In this document: positions 1 to 8,171 of the stretch, piece by piece
Layout of the letters: every line of letters starts with the position of its first letter
Position numbering within the stretch: the stretch's first letter is position 1
Assembly: GCF_016863095.1 (NCBI RefSeq)
Contig: NZ_BOOF01000001.1
Location: forward strand, 186,001 to 250,000
Length of the DNA stretch: 64,000 bases
Source of the DNA: Microbispora siamensis
Lineage (GTDB): Bacteria > Actinomycetota > Actinomycetes > Streptosporangiales > Streptosporangiaceae
Direction of reading: 5' to 3'
Notes under the pieces: model-generated
Database searches by the model: none
What the model was told of the DNA's origin: nothing
The model's input: only the letters and a program-made list of their open reading frames with translations
Program-made: the position numbers and the translations under genes

Positions 1-1
1 C

Positions 2-376
2 GAGTTCGTCTGCGAGATCTTCCCCGCCCTCCGGGAGCGCCGCAAGCAGCGCGCCGGCTCGCTGTCCGGCGGTGAGCGGCAGATGGTCGCCATGGGCCGG
101 GCGCTCATGACCGAGCCGTCGGTCCTGCTGCTGGACGAGCCGTCCGCGGGCCTGTCGCCCAAGCTGCAGGACCTGGTCTTCATCCAGGCCCAGCAGATCA
201 ACAAGGCCGGCGTCACGGTGATCATGGTAGAGCAGAACGCCCGCCGCTGCCTGCAGATCTGCCACCGGGGCTACGTGCTCGACCAGGGCCGCAACGCCTA
301 CATGGCGAGCGGTCGCGACCTGATCAACGACCCGAAGGTCATCCAGCTCTACCTGGGCACGCTCGCCCGGGCCTGA
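2..376 (+). CDS. Branched-chain amino-acid ABC transporter ATPase (LivF type), 5' truncated
   Basis: The reading frame is already open at the window edge, so only the C-terminal 124 residues are present. They contain the ABC signature LSGGERQ, a Walker B segment LLLLDEPSAGLSPK-like (seen as VLLLDEPSAGLS) and a switch histidine position replaced by the LivF-typical VEQN. The VEQN ending followed by a short tail ending in YLG is characteristic of LivF rather than LivG. It energises uptake of branched-chain amino acids or a related ligand at the membrane. The rest of its operon must lie upstream of the window. A strong hairpin follows the stop codon. This is a second liv system besides the one at 5.5-10.6 kb. 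Confidence 0.9.
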   Translation, partial: EFVCEIFPALRERRKQRAGSLSGGERQMVAMGRALMTEPSVLLLDEPSAGLSPKLQDLVFIQAQQINKAGVTVIMVEQNARRCLQICHRGYVLDQGRNAYMASGRDLINDPKVIQLYLGTLARA

Positions 377-385
377 GCCGCTCTC

Positions 386-420
386 CGAGGGCCCCGGCGG
401 AGCCTCCGCCGGGGCCCTCG
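386..420 (+). terminator. Hairpin terminator after truncated livF
   Basis: Perfect 16-bp stem (386-401 with 405-420) and a 3-nt loop, 10 bases after the livF stop codon. There is no long T tract, as is common in high-G+C actinomycetes. Strong inverted repeat; terminator role inferred from position. Confidence 0.75.
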
Positions 421-471
421 TCGTATGTCTGTGACCGTATTTCCACCTGATCGGCAACCGGCGGGGTGACA

Positions 472-969
472 ATGAGCCGTATGACCCGAACCCCCCTCCG
501 GGCGGCGCTGGTCGTCCCGGCGCTCGCGATCGGCCTGTCCGCCTGCCAGTCGCCGTCCCCTGATCCCACGACCTCGGCGGGCGCCGCCTCGTCCACCGTG
601 TCATCCGCCGGGGCCGCGTCCGGCAAGACCAGCGGCGCGGTCTACGTCACGGGCGCGAAGGCCGGAGACGACCCCTGCGCCCGCGTCGTGTCCGCTATCG
701 GCTACCTGGGGCTGTCGCTGCTGCCCGCGGGACAGGAGGAGGCCCAGCACTGGGACGGGGACGTACGCGGCCGTTTCGGCTATCTGCGCGGCACGCTGGA
801 GATGTACGGCCCCCATCTGCCGGCCTCGGCCTCGGCCGCCGTCGCGACCATCGACGGCGTCGCCGAGACCCTGTCCCGGGCCGACACGGCCGGTTCCCGG
901 CGTCCGGACCTGCTCCGCCGCTATCGCAAGGCGTCCGCCGCCGTCCTCACCGCCTGCGGCCGTTCCTGA
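472..969 (+). CDS. Small secreted lipoprotein of unknown function
   Basis: A 165-residue protein with an N-terminal positive stretch (R3, R6, R10), a hydrophobic core and a lipobox LSAC with the acceptor cysteine at residue 25, so it should be anchored to the outer face of the membrane after Lgt processing. A Ser/Ala/Thr-rich linker follows. The rest has a pair of cysteines near residues 67 and 163 and no motif I recognise. I prefer the ATG at 472 because a GGCGGGG box lies just upstream; a GTG at 466 and an ATG at 481 are alternatives. It stands alone between two terminators and is convergent with the livK-type gene. Confidence 0.7.
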   Translation: MSRMTRTPLRAALVVPALAIGLSACQSPSPDPTTSAGAASSTVSSAGAASGKTSGAVYVTGAKAGDDPCARVVSAIGYLGLSLLPAGQEEAQHWDGDVRGRFGYLRGTLEMYGPHLPASASAAVATIDGVAETLSRADTAGSRRPDLLRRYRKASAAVLTACGRS

Positions 970-1004
970 CCCCGGGGGCGTCCCCCACTTCCGGTGGACG
1001 CGGA

Positions 1005-1033
1005 AAGGGCCCGCTCCATGGGAGCGGGCCCTT
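1005..1033. terminator. Bidirectional terminator between convergent genes
   Basis: A 13-bp perfect stem (1005-1017 with 1021-1033) with a 3-nt loop, flanked by AA and TT, sits between the stop codons of the lipoprotein gene (+) and the livK-type gene (-). It can serve both directions. Confidence 0.75.
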
Positions 1034-1044
1034 CGTGCTCGCGA

Positions 1045-2346
1045 TCAGCCGGCGATCTTGCCGGTGTTGAAGGCGACGTTCTTGTTGGTGTTGTCGGCGC
1101 CGTACTGGTAGATGCCGATCGTCGCCTCGGCCGGGTCACCGGCCTCGTTGAACTCGATCGGGCCGGACGCGCCGTCGTAGTCGATGTCCTTGCCCGCGGA
1201 CAGCAGGTCGTTGCAGGACTTGAAGTCCTTGCACTTCTCGCCGCCCGTGGAGACCTCCTGCAGCTTGGCCGCGATGTCCTTGGGCGCGTCGCTCTTGGCG
1301 GCGACCGCCGCGAGCGCGGTCAGGATGGTCGCGTCGTACGACTCGGGGCCGTAGTTGAAGTCCTTCAGGTTCGGGTCGACCGTCTTCAGCTTCGCCTTGA
1401 AGTCGTCGGAGACCTGGGCGCCCGGCTGGGTGCCCTTGGCGCCGTCGAGCGTGCCCTTGGGGAAGCCGTCCTTGCCCGTGCCGTAGTTGGACAGGTTGCC
1501 GTCGACGAAGTAGTACTTCACCTTCTTGGCGGTCAGGCCCTGCTTGACGAGCTCAGGAATGATCTTCTTGGTCTCGTCGAAGCCGATCAGCGCGACAGCC
1601 TTCGGGTTGGCTTCCTTGATCTTGGCGACGTCCGCCGAATAGTCGGCCGCCTTCGGGTCGTAGATGACCTTCTCCACGACCTGGCCGCCGCCGCCCTCGA
1701 CCGCCTTCTGCACGTTGTCCGCGAGGCCGGTGCCGTACGCGTCCTGGAGGGCCAGGATGCCGACGGTGTCGTTGCCGTCGGCGAGGATCAGGTCACCGAG
1801 GACACGGCCCTGCAGCACGTCCGGCGGAGCCGTACGGAAGTACAGGCCCTTGTCGTTGTAGGTGGTGAACTGGTCAGAGGTGTTCGCCGGCGAGATCTGG
1901 ACCACGCCCGCACCGGTGATCTTGTCGATGACCGACAGCGACACCGAGGACGAGGCGGCACCGATGACCACGTCGGCCTTCTGCTGCAGCAACTTGTCGA
2001 CAGACTGGGACGCAATGTTGGTCGAGGTGTCACCCGAGTCCGTGTCGACCTCGACCACCGGCTTGCCGAGAACACCGCCCGCGTCGTTGATCTCCTTGAT
2101 CGCCAGCCCGACACCCGCGAACTCCGGCGGGCCGAGGAAGGCGAGCGAACCGGTCTGCGGCAGCAGCGTGCCGACGGTGAGAACACCATCGCCCTGGGCG
2201 GTGGCGGCAGCGGGCGCGGAGGACTGGGCCGCCGGCGCCGAGGAGGCCGGCGCGGCGCTGTCCTCACCACCGCCACAGGCCGTCAGCGCGAGGCTGGCGG
2301 CGGCGGCGACGGCCAGCGCCCGCCCGAGGGGGGCAATGCGGATCAT
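1045..2346 (-). CDS. livK: Branched-chain amino-acid ABC transporter substrate-binding protein
   Basis: A 433-residue periplasmic-binding-protein-like lipoprotein: signal peptide, then lipobox LTAC with Cys24, then a Gly/Ala/Ser-rich linker. The mature part starts with the Peripla_BP_6 pattern GTLLPQTGSLAFLGPPE and continues with AIKEINDAGGVLGKPV, both typical of LivK/LivJ. It captures the ligand outside the cell for a LivHMGF-type importer. The ATG has a GGAGA box 7 bases upstream. It is monocistronic and convergent with the upstream liv fragment, so it probably serves the transporter whose last ATPase gene ends at 376. Substrate specificity cannot be read from sequence. Confidence 0.88.
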   Translation of the reverse strand: MIRIAPLGRALAVAAAASLALTACGGGEDSAAPASSAPAAQSSAPAAATAQGDGVLTVGTLLPQTGSLAFLGPPEFAGVGLAIKEINDAGGVLGKPVVEVDTDSGDTSTNIASQSVDKLLQQKADVVIGAASSSVSLSVIDKITGAGVVQISPANTSDQFTTYNDKGLYFRTAPPDVLQGRVLGDLILADGNDTVGILALQDAYGTGLADNVQKAVEGGGGQVVEKVIYDPKAADYSADVAKIKEANPKAVALIGFDETKKIIPELVKQGLTAKKVKYYFVDGNLSNYGTGKDGFPKGTLDGAKGTQPGAQVSDDFKAKLKTVDPNLKDFNYGPESYDATILTALAAVAAKSDAPKDIAAKLQEVSTGGEKCKDFKSCNDLLSAGKDIDYDGASGPIEFNEAGDPAEATIGIYQYGADNTNKNVAFNTGKIAG

Positions 2347-2553
2347 GAAGCATCTCCTTCATCCAGGCCCGGGAGTCGTCAGCGCTGCCGACTGGTCCCG
2401 ATCGAATGGCTGAAAGGTACATAGGCCAGGCACGGCCCGACCAGGGATGCATCAGAACTGTCCGCACTTGGATGCGGAGTCGTAATAACTCCTCAACTTA
2501 GCGGGACGGCCCCTGACCAGGAGTCTTCTCCTCCGCGATCAGCGAGGCGACGT

Positions 2554-3150
2554 TCAGGCGGGCTGCTGGGCCTCACCGCCGTTCTCGTTCACCACGATCT
2601 GCGCCACCTGGCGCATGCTCATGCGCCGGTCCATGGACGCCTTCTGGATCCACCGGAAGGCCTGCGGCTCCGTCCACCCGTGCTGGGCCATGAGCAGGCC
2701 CTTCGCGCGCTCCACGAGCTTCCTGGTCTCCAGCCGCTCCGACAGCGTGGAGACCTCCTTCTCCAGCGCGGCGATCTCCTCGTGCCGGCTGACCGCCATC
2801 TCGATGGCCGGGACCAGGTCGCCCTTGGTGAACGGCTTGACCAGGTAGGCCATCGCGCCCGCGTCCCTGGCCCGCTCGACCAGGTCGCGCTGGGAGAACG
2901 CGGTGAGGATGAGACACGGCGCGATGCGCTCCGAGACGATGCGCTCGGCCGCGGAGATCCCGTCGAGCACGGGCATCTTGACGTCCAGGATCACCAGGTC
3001 GGGGCGGAGCTCCATGGCGAGCTTGACCGCCGTCTCGCCGTCGCCGGCCTCGCCGACCACGGCGTAACCGTCCTCTTCGAGCATCTCCTTCAGGTCGAGG
3101 CGAATCAGGGCCTCGTCTTCCGCGATCACCACTCGCCGCTGCGTACTCAC
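2554..3150 (-). CDS. pdtaR: ANTAR-domain response regulator (PdtaR type)
   Basis: 198 residues: an N-terminal receiver domain with acidic pocket (EDE near residue 11), phosphoacceptor Asp in VILDVKMPVLD, the Thr of ILTAF and the Lys of YLVKPF, then a coiled-coil and a C-terminal ANTAR RNA-binding domain (LVERAKGLLMAQHGWTEPQA). ANTAR proteins act as phosphorylation-controlled antiterminators by binding dual-hexaloop RNA. The frame is open upstream to 3315, but homology begins at the GTG at 3150 (VSTQRRVVIAEDE), which I take as the start. Mycobacterial PdtaR (Rv1626) has the same architecture and length. The partner kinase PdtaS is not in the window. Confidence 0.92.
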   Translation of the reverse strand: MSTQRRVVIAEDEALIRLDLKEMLEEDGYAVVGEAGDGETAVKLAMELRPDLVILDVKMPVLDGISAAERIVSERIAPCLILTAFSQRDLVERARDAGAMAYLVKPFTKGDLVPAIEMAVSRHEEIAALEKEVSTLSERLETRKLVERAKGLLMAQHGWTEPQAFRWIQKASMDRRMSMRQVAQIVVNENGGEAQQPA

Positions 3151-3271
3151 GCACAAGAGGTTACCGACGTCCGCTACATTAGGACCACGGCAGGGGATGC
3201 CCCAAGCGATCTCCAAACAAGATCGACTGCTGCGTGGCAGCCATTGCCGAAACCGGACAAATCCGGAAATA

Positions 3272-3345
3272 GCCCCGATAGACCAATCGGCAGAGTCGAT
3301 GGCCTCAAAATCCATTCAGTGTGGGTTCGAATCCCACTCGGGGCA
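3272..3345 (+). tRNA. tRNA-Leu(CAA)-like gene with short variable loop
   Basis: Cloverleaf: acceptor stem 7 perfect pairs (3272-3278 with 3338-3344), D stem GAC/GTC (3281-3283 with 3295-3297) with GG in the loop, anticodon arm 3299-3315 with loop CTCAAAA and anticodon CAA (3306-3308), T stem 5 perfect pairs (3321-3325 with 3333-3337) and T loop TTCGAAT, discriminator A3345, CCA not encoded. The anticodon arm, with its C-U mismatch at the loop, resembles actinobacterial tRNA-Leu(CAA). However only five bases (3316-3320) separate the anticodon and T stems, so the long variable arm of tRNA-Leu is missing and the molecule has class-I size. It may be a functional variant tRNA or a tRNA pseudogene. 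Confidence 0.7.
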
Positions 3346-3418
3346 CTTGCACGAATAGCGGCCCCCAAGAAGCCGTCAGGGCGACGACGATGGGGCCATG
3401 GTTGCGCTCCAGCGGTCA

Positions 3419-3439
3419 GCGGTGACATATTGTGACCGC
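3419..3439. promoter_or_regulatory. Imperfect 21-bp palindrome downstream of the tRNA
   Basis: Arms GCGGT-n-ACA and TGT-n-ACCGC flank a central TAT; an extra GCGGTCA half-copy lies just upstream at 3413-3419. It is the most AT-containing stretch here. It looks like a regulator site, but no intact gene is next to it, so the role is unknown. Confidence 0.3.
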
Positions 3440-3465
3440 CGGGCCCCGCTGGGGCCGCGGAAGTG

Positions 3466-3502
3466 AGGCCGGGACCTCCCGATGGAATCGGGCGCCCGGC
3501 CT
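3466..3502. terminator. Two-tier hairpin between tRNA and decayed gene
   Basis: Outer stem 3466-3473 with 3495-3502 (8 bp) and inner stem 3478-3483 with 3487-3492 (6 bp). Position suits termination of the minus-strand decayed gene ending at 3537 or of the tRNA transcript. Confidence 0.5.
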
Positions 3503-3536
3503 TCGCGGTTTCAGTGCCGGACGCCACGAGGAGCGG

Positions 3537-4068
3537 TCACAGGAACTCGATCCTCTGCCGGATGATGTCGAAGCTCTCACCCTCGCCGCCGAGCCACTAC
3601 ATGACACTGCCCACGAGTACGTCGGCGAGCCAGAGCAGCGGCTCGTCCGCTGATCTCCTCCACTCCGCTCGCAGGCCTCGCTCGACTCGGCCGGCCCCTC
3701 GGAGCGCGTCCACCAACGCGCGGTCTCGTCTCGTCTGTCGTGCCACTGGTCTCGCGTCTCGATGCAGACCGTCTCCACCTTCTGCTGAGACAGCTCGCAC
3801 AGGAGCCTGTCCAGACAGAGGCGCCTCGCTCGTTCCGCTTTCCCGTTCTCCGGATATATGTCGACTACGACCATCGCCCGCAACGGCATCCTTGCCACCG
3901 CCTCGGCGATGAGCACGTGACGAGCGGAAGATTCATCCCGCCAGTGAATTCTCTGGCTCCTGCCAGCCCTGAGGCCCAGCAACCGCTCTCGCAGTTCCGC
4001 GCAGACGTGACGCCTACGTTTACGCTCCTGCGCCGCATGCTTTCGTCGACGAACGCCAAGAGAGCCAC
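3537..4068 (-). pseudogene. Decayed DUF3800-like gene (frameshifts and internal stop)
   Basis: Three frames on the minus strand give consecutive parts of one protein. GTG 4068 encodes VALLAFVDESMRR, the FxDES start typical of DUF3800. A second frame (about 4020-3750) gives ELRERLLGLRAG, IHWRDES, ERARRLCLDRLL and ETRDQWHDRRD. A third frame (to 3537) gives EPLLWLADVLVGSVM, then an in-frame TAG, then a short tail ending EFL and a TGA. So at least two frameshifts, probably a deletion after residue 13, and one nonsense mutation. The segment is visibly less G+C-rich than its neighbours, which suggests acquisition followed by decay. DUF3800 has an RNase H-like fold by family annotation; its cellular role is unclear. 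Confidence 0.7.
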
Positions 4069-4119
4069 AGTGGGCCGATGATACGCCCTGTAACCGACAA
4101 GTCACCCTGGATGCGAGAA

Positions 4120-5298
4120 TCAGGTGCCGGGGAGGAGGCGGACGGCGTCGAGGGCGAGGGAGAGTTCGACGACGTCCAGGGGGCGGGCCAGCGACCGGCC
4201 GGTGAGCTGCTCGATACGGCGCACGCGGTTGAAGACGGTGTTGCGATGGCAGTAGAGCTCGGCCGCCGCACGGGACGCGGACCCCTCGCAGCGCAGCCAC
4301 GCCTCCAGCGTCGCGAGCAGCACGCCGCCGTCCGGTGACGCGGTGATCGGGCCGAGGACTCCGCCCGCGAGGTGCCCGGCCAGCTCCGGCTGGCAGACCA
4401 CCAGGGCGGCGGGCAGCCGCCGGTCGAGCCGCGCGATCTCCGGCGCGGTCCCCGAGCAGGTGCGCATGGCCACCTCCGCCAGGCGGCGGGCGGTGCCGAG
4501 GTCGGCGAGGCTCTCCACCACCGGGCTGACGCCGGCGCTCGCGCAGACGACCGGGGTGATCGCGGCCACCAGGTCGTCCAGCTCCCGGTCGTCGAGGTAC
4601 ACGACGGCCATCTCCAGGTCCGGGCGCATGCGCCACAGGAAACGCAGCCCGCCGATCTCGTCGGGCCGGTGCACGCGGTCGGGCTGGGCGGGCAGCCGCG
4701 TTGTGACGACCGCATAGCGTCCGTGCTCCGGCAGGCCGAGGGCGTCGGCGGCCACACCGGCCACGGCCGGGTCGGCGCGGCCCTCCAGGAGTGCGTCGAG
4801 CATGGCGTTGACGCGCTGGTTGGTCCGGCCGAGCAGCTCGTTCTCCCGGCGGCGGTAGGCGTCGGCCGCCGCCACGGCCTGGCGGTCGATGGCGTGCCAC
4901 ACGTGGGTGGCGCTGCGCAGCAGGGCGGGCAGCCGCTCCTGGCCCTGGTCGCCGATGATGTCGATGACGCCGTTCCAGGTGACCTGCGCGGCCAGGCGGT
5001 AGCTGCGCATGAGCGAGTCCAGCGGGAGCCCGAACTCCGCCCGCCTGCGCCCGACCGTCTGGGCGTACGCGACGTCGCGCCGCTCGTGCCGGGGCTGCAG
5101 GATCGCGGTGATGCCGACGCGCAGTCCCTCGTGGGTGCTCTTCCAGTGGTCCTCGTAGGGGACCGTCATGCGGTAGGCCTCGTCGCTTTCCCTGCCGCGC
5201 TTCACCAGCTCGTCGGCGAGCTCGGGGAGCCGTTCCAGCAGGCCTGCGGCGGAGGTCCGCAGCAGTTCCCGGACCTCGGAGTCCGTCCTGGACCTCAT
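4120..5298 (-). CDS. PucR-family transcriptional regulator
   Basis: 392 residues. The N-terminal ~150 residues (LLRTSAAGLLERLPELADELV, then YRRRENELLGRTNQRV) resemble the RsbRD-like sensory region seen in many actinobacterial PucR proteins. A middle GGDEF-like region follows, and the C-terminus has the PucR helix-turn-helix: LEAWLRCEGSASRAAAELYCHRNTVFNRVRRIEQLTG. It is divergent from the liv-type operon starting at 5486 and a 14-bp palindrome lies in the 187-bp gap, so local control of that operon is the likely job. The frame stays open upstream to 6189, but homology begins at ATG 5298. The inducer is unknown; PucR members commonly respond to nitrogen or amino-acid-type compounds. Confidence 0.88.
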   Translation of the reverse strand: MRSRTDSEVRELLRTSAAGLLERLPELADELVKRGRESDEAYRMTVPYEDHWKSTHEGLRVGITAILQPRHERRDVAYAQTVGRRRAEFGLPLDSLMRSYRLAAQVTWNGVIDIIGDQGQERLPALLRSATHVWHAIDRQAVAAADAYRRRENELLGRTNQRVNAMLDALLEGRADPAVAGVAADALGLPEHGRYAVVTTRLPAQPDRVHRPDEIGGLRFLWRMRPDLEMAVVYLDDRELDDLVAAITPVVCASAGVSPVVESLADLGTARRLAEVAMRTCSGTAPEIARLDRRLPAALVVCQPELAGHLAGGVLGPITASPDGGVLLATLEAWLRCEGSASRAAAELYCHRNTVFNRVRRIEQLTGRSLARPLDVVELSLALDAVRLLPGT

Positions 5299-5362
5299 GC
5301 CCCGAATGTGCCAGCCGGCGGCGTCCGGAACAAGGTTCGGTTTTCGTTTCGTGATGCGGGAT

Positions 5363-5376
5363 TGTGCTGGAGCACA
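5363..5376. promoter_or_regulatory. Candidate PucR operator in divergent promoter region
   Basis: A perfect 14-bp inverted repeat TGTGCTGGAGCACA lies between the divergent PucR gene (start 5298) and the liv-type operon (start 5486), 65 bases from the former and 110 from the latter. No other comparable repeat is seen in this gap. Operator function is inferred. Confidence 0.5.
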
Positions 5377-5485
5377 GGGCACGACCGGCGCGCATGGGCT
5401 GGGGTCCCGACTTGACTCCCGGCGCTGGACGGCCCTCGACCACGGTGGGTTGGGTGTGCCTTCATCGGAGTCACAGGAGGCGCGG

Positions 5486-6393
<908 letters not shown>

Positions 6394-6397
<4 letters not shown>

Positions 6398-7281
6398 CCC
6401 ACCGCCGCGGCGAACCGCGCGCACACCCGTTGAGGCGTCTCCGCATGCCCATGAGAAACCAACCGGTCGGTACGGCGGGCGGCGACGGCCTGCCGGAACT
6501 CGTGGTCAGCGAGGTGACGGTCCGCTTCGCCGGGCTCACCGCGCTCGACGCGGCGAGCTTCACCGTGGCCCCCGGCAGCGTGCACGCGCTGATCGGCCCG
6601 AACGGCGCGGGCAAGTCCACCTGCTTCAACGTGCTTTCGGGCGTCTACCGCGCCACCTCCGGCAGCGTGCGCTTCGGCGGCGCCGAGCTGACCTCGCTGC
6701 GCCCGCACCAGGTGGCGGCGCTGGGCGTGGCGCGGACGTTCCAGAACATCGCCCTGCCGCCGCACCTGACGGTCCGCGACAACCTCATGCTCGGCCGGCA
6801 CCGCCTGACCCGGGCCGGCTTCGTCTCGGCCGGCCTGCGGCTGCCCTCGGCCAGGCGCGAGGCCGTACGGCACGGCGCGCGCGTCGCGGAGATCGCGGAG
6901 TTCGCCGGCGTCGGCGACGCGTTGTCCATCCCCGTCGGGCTGCTGCCGTACGGCGTGCAGAAGCGGGTGGAGCTGGCCCGGGCGCTGTGCATGGAGCCGC
7001 GGCTGCTCCTGCTGGACGAGCCGGTGGCGGGGATGAACGGCGGCGAGCGGCGGGAGATGACCGCCCTCATCCAGTCGGTGCGCGAGAGCCTCGGCATCTC
7101 GGTCCTGCTGGTCGAGCACGACATGGGCATGGTCATGCGGATCGCCGACGCGGTGACCGTGCTCGACTTCGGCAGGCGGATCGCGGGCGGGCCGCCCGAG
7201 GAGGTCCAGCGCGACCCCGAGGTGATCCGCGCCTATCTCGGCGACTTCGGCGGCCCCTCCGGTGAGCGAGGGGAGGCGTGA
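6394..7281 (+). CDS. livG: ABC transporter ATPase, LivG type
   Basis: About 295 residues from ATG 6394, which overlaps the livF stop as ATGA; ATG 6385 and ATG 6448 are in-frame alternatives. Walker A GPNGAGKST near residue 69, a LivG-type signature region LPYGVQKRVELARAL in place of LSGGQ, Walker B LLLLDEPVAGMNGGE and VEHDMGMVM after it. These are standard LivG features. The first ~30 residues are poorly conserved and coincide with an operator-like palindrome at 6458-6471, so the functional start could be the later ATG 6448. It pairs with the LivF-type ATPase to drive the LivH/LivM permease. Confidence 0.9.
6458..6471. promoter_or_regulatory. TetR-type operator-like palindrome, site 2
   Basis: ACCAACCGGTCGGT matches site 1 (6321-6334) at 13 of 14 positions. 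It overlaps the first codons after ATG 6448 of the livG gene. Centre-to-centre spacing to site 1 is 137 bp, about 13 helical turns. Confidence 0.4.
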
Positions 7282-8171
7282 TGGCGGTCTTCCTTGAGCT
7301 GCTCGTCAACGGGATCTCGGTCGGGGCCGTGTACGCGCTGATCGCGCTCGGCTTCGTGGTGATCTTCAAGGCGACCGAGGTGGTCAACTTCACCCACGCG
7401 TCGCTGCTGCTGGCCGGCGGTTACGTGATCGCCCGGCTGCACCCGCTGATCGGGTTCTGGGCGGCGCTGGCGGCCGGGATCGCGGCGGCGGCGCTGGTGG
7501 GCGCGCTGGTGGAGTTCCTGATCCTGCGCCGGGCGCACGTCGGCTCGCGCGGTGTGCTGGCCATCGTCACGATCGGCGTGGACATCCTGCTCACGACCGA
7601 GCTCACCCGCCGGATCGGCACCGAGGTGCTCGCCCTGGGCGACCCCTGGGGCGACCGGGTGCTGCGTCTCGGCCCGGTCACAGTGGCCGAGACCCGCGTC
7701 GTGGCCCTCGCGGTCGCCGCCACGCTGATCGTGGCGTTCCTGCTCGCCTTCAAGTTCACCGGCTGGGGCGTGGCGATGCGCGCCGCGGCCGAGGACGCGG
7801 AGACCGCCGCGCTGATGGGCGTGCGGCTCGGCCGGGTCTCGCTCAGCGCGTGGGCCGTCGCCGGGGCGCTGGCCGCGGTCGCGGCGATGTTCCTGTGCGT
7901 CTTCCCGACGCCGGGCCTGGACAGGGGCACGGCCGCGGCGGCGATGAAGGCCTTCCCCGCCGCCATCCTCGGCGGGCTCGACTCGACCACGGGCGCGCTG
8001 GCCGGAGGGCTGATCGTGGGCGTCACCGAGACGCTGATGAGCGGCTACCAGAGCGAGCTCGCCTTCCTGGGACGCGGCATCGGCGACGCGGCGCCGTTCC
8101 TCGTGATGATCGTGATCCTGCTGCTGCGGCCCTCCGGGCTGTTCGGCACGAAGGAGCCGGCCCGTGTCTGA
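7281..8171 (+). CDS. livH: ABC transporter permease, LivH type
   Basis: 296 residues, almost entirely hydrophobic with about eight membrane segments. The opening LLVNGISVGAVYALIALGF and the internal FPAAILGGLDSTTGALAGG are typical of LivH (BPD_transp_2 family). ATG 7281 shares one base with the livG TGA and has GGGGAGG 5 bases upstream. It overlaps livM by 8 bp, implying translational coupling. It forms the inner-membrane channel with the LivM-type protein. Confidence 0.92.
   Translation: MAVFLELLVNGISVGAVYALIALGFVVIFKATEVVNFTHASLLLAGGYVIARLHPLIGFWAALAAGIAAAALVGALVEFLILRRAHVGSRGVLAIVTIGVDILLTTELTRRIGTEVLALGDPWGDRVLRLGPVTVAETRVVALAVAATLIVAFLLAFKFTGWGVAMRAAAEDAETAALMGVRLGRVSLSAWAVAGALAAVAAMFLCVFPTPGLDRGTAAAAMKAFPAAILGGLDSTTGALAGGLIVGVTETLMSGYQSELAFLGRGIGDAAPFLVMIVILLLRPSGLFGTKEPARV

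Noticed and set aside
3272..3345. Integration site (att) role for the tRNA 3' end
   Set aside because: I looked for a second copy of the 3' end (GTGGGTTCGAATCCCAC) in the window and saw none.
3416..5443. 675-residue minus-strand open frame spanning PucR and the decayed gene
   Set aside because: Only its 3' third matches the DUF3800 remnant; the rest is an out-of-frame shadow of the PucR gene.
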